From assembly GCA_947481115.1 (NCBI GenBank), contig CANKEI010000054.1:1-5099 (forward strand): 5,099 nucleotides of DNA, written 5' to 3'. The stretch comes from a bacterium. Its GTDB lineage: Bacteria > Babelota > Babeliae > Babelales > JABDEC01. Shown here piece by piece: positions 5,077 to 5,099 of this stretch. Both the position numbers and the translations under genes were made by a program. Numbering within the stretch: position 1 is the first letter of the stretch; each line of letters opens with the position of its first letter. The notes beneath the pieces are model-generated. The model saw nothing but the letters and a program-made list of their open reading frames with translations, did no database searches and was not told the DNA's origin.

Positions 5077-5099
5077 GCTAAATAATAAAATATAAAATA

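Overview
The window is bacterial chromosomal DNA from an A+T-rich genome, and its intergenic DNA is even poorer in G+C (8 of 60 bases in 2881-2940). Two housekeeping genes lie on the minus strand: ribosomal protein S1 (rpsA, 827-2731) and nucleoside diphosphate kinase (ndk, 184-639). Two unrecognised genes lie on the plus strand (3021-4211 and 4396-5076), and both encode proteins with good N-terminal signal peptides. The lineage cannot be fixed from the sequence. Low genomic G+C, export-signal orphan proteins and abundant small repeats would suit a reduced, possibly host-associated bacterium such as Dependentiae/Babeliae or a similar endosymbiont lineage, but this is a low-confidence inference.

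Layout from left to right. At 1-84 there are seven exact tandem copies of a 12-bp unit, cut by the window edge. At 115-163 lies a 49-bp palindromic element, followed by ndk (minus). The 187-bp gap between ndk and rpsA holds a second copy of the same element (718-766) and a hairpin placed like the rpsA terminator (775-808). Next is rpsA (minus), with six S1 domains and a charged C-terminal extension. The 289-bp region 2732-3020 separates rpsA from the divergent plus-strand gene. It holds a 9-bp inverted repeat in the rpsA leader, a near-perfect 17-bp dyad, and promoter-like boxes. After the first exported unknown protein comes a 184-bp gap with two further hairpins, then the second exported unknown protein.

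rpsA and ndk are codirectional and could be read in series, coupling a translation component with nucleotide-pool maintenance, but the hairpins between them suggest that ndk is at least partly uncoupled. The two plus-strand genes are probably a separate unit of envelope, periplasmic or secreted proteins. Their N-terminal regions share a short sequence pattern that may mean distant kinship.

The best non-coding signal is the pair of 49-bp palindromic elements. They differ at five positions, and four of those differences form two compensatory base-pair changes, so the folded form appears to be maintained. No complete known mobile element, CRISPR array, tRNA or rRNA is visible. I do not see a clear new multi-gene system; the unknowns are the two exported proteins and the repeat elements.
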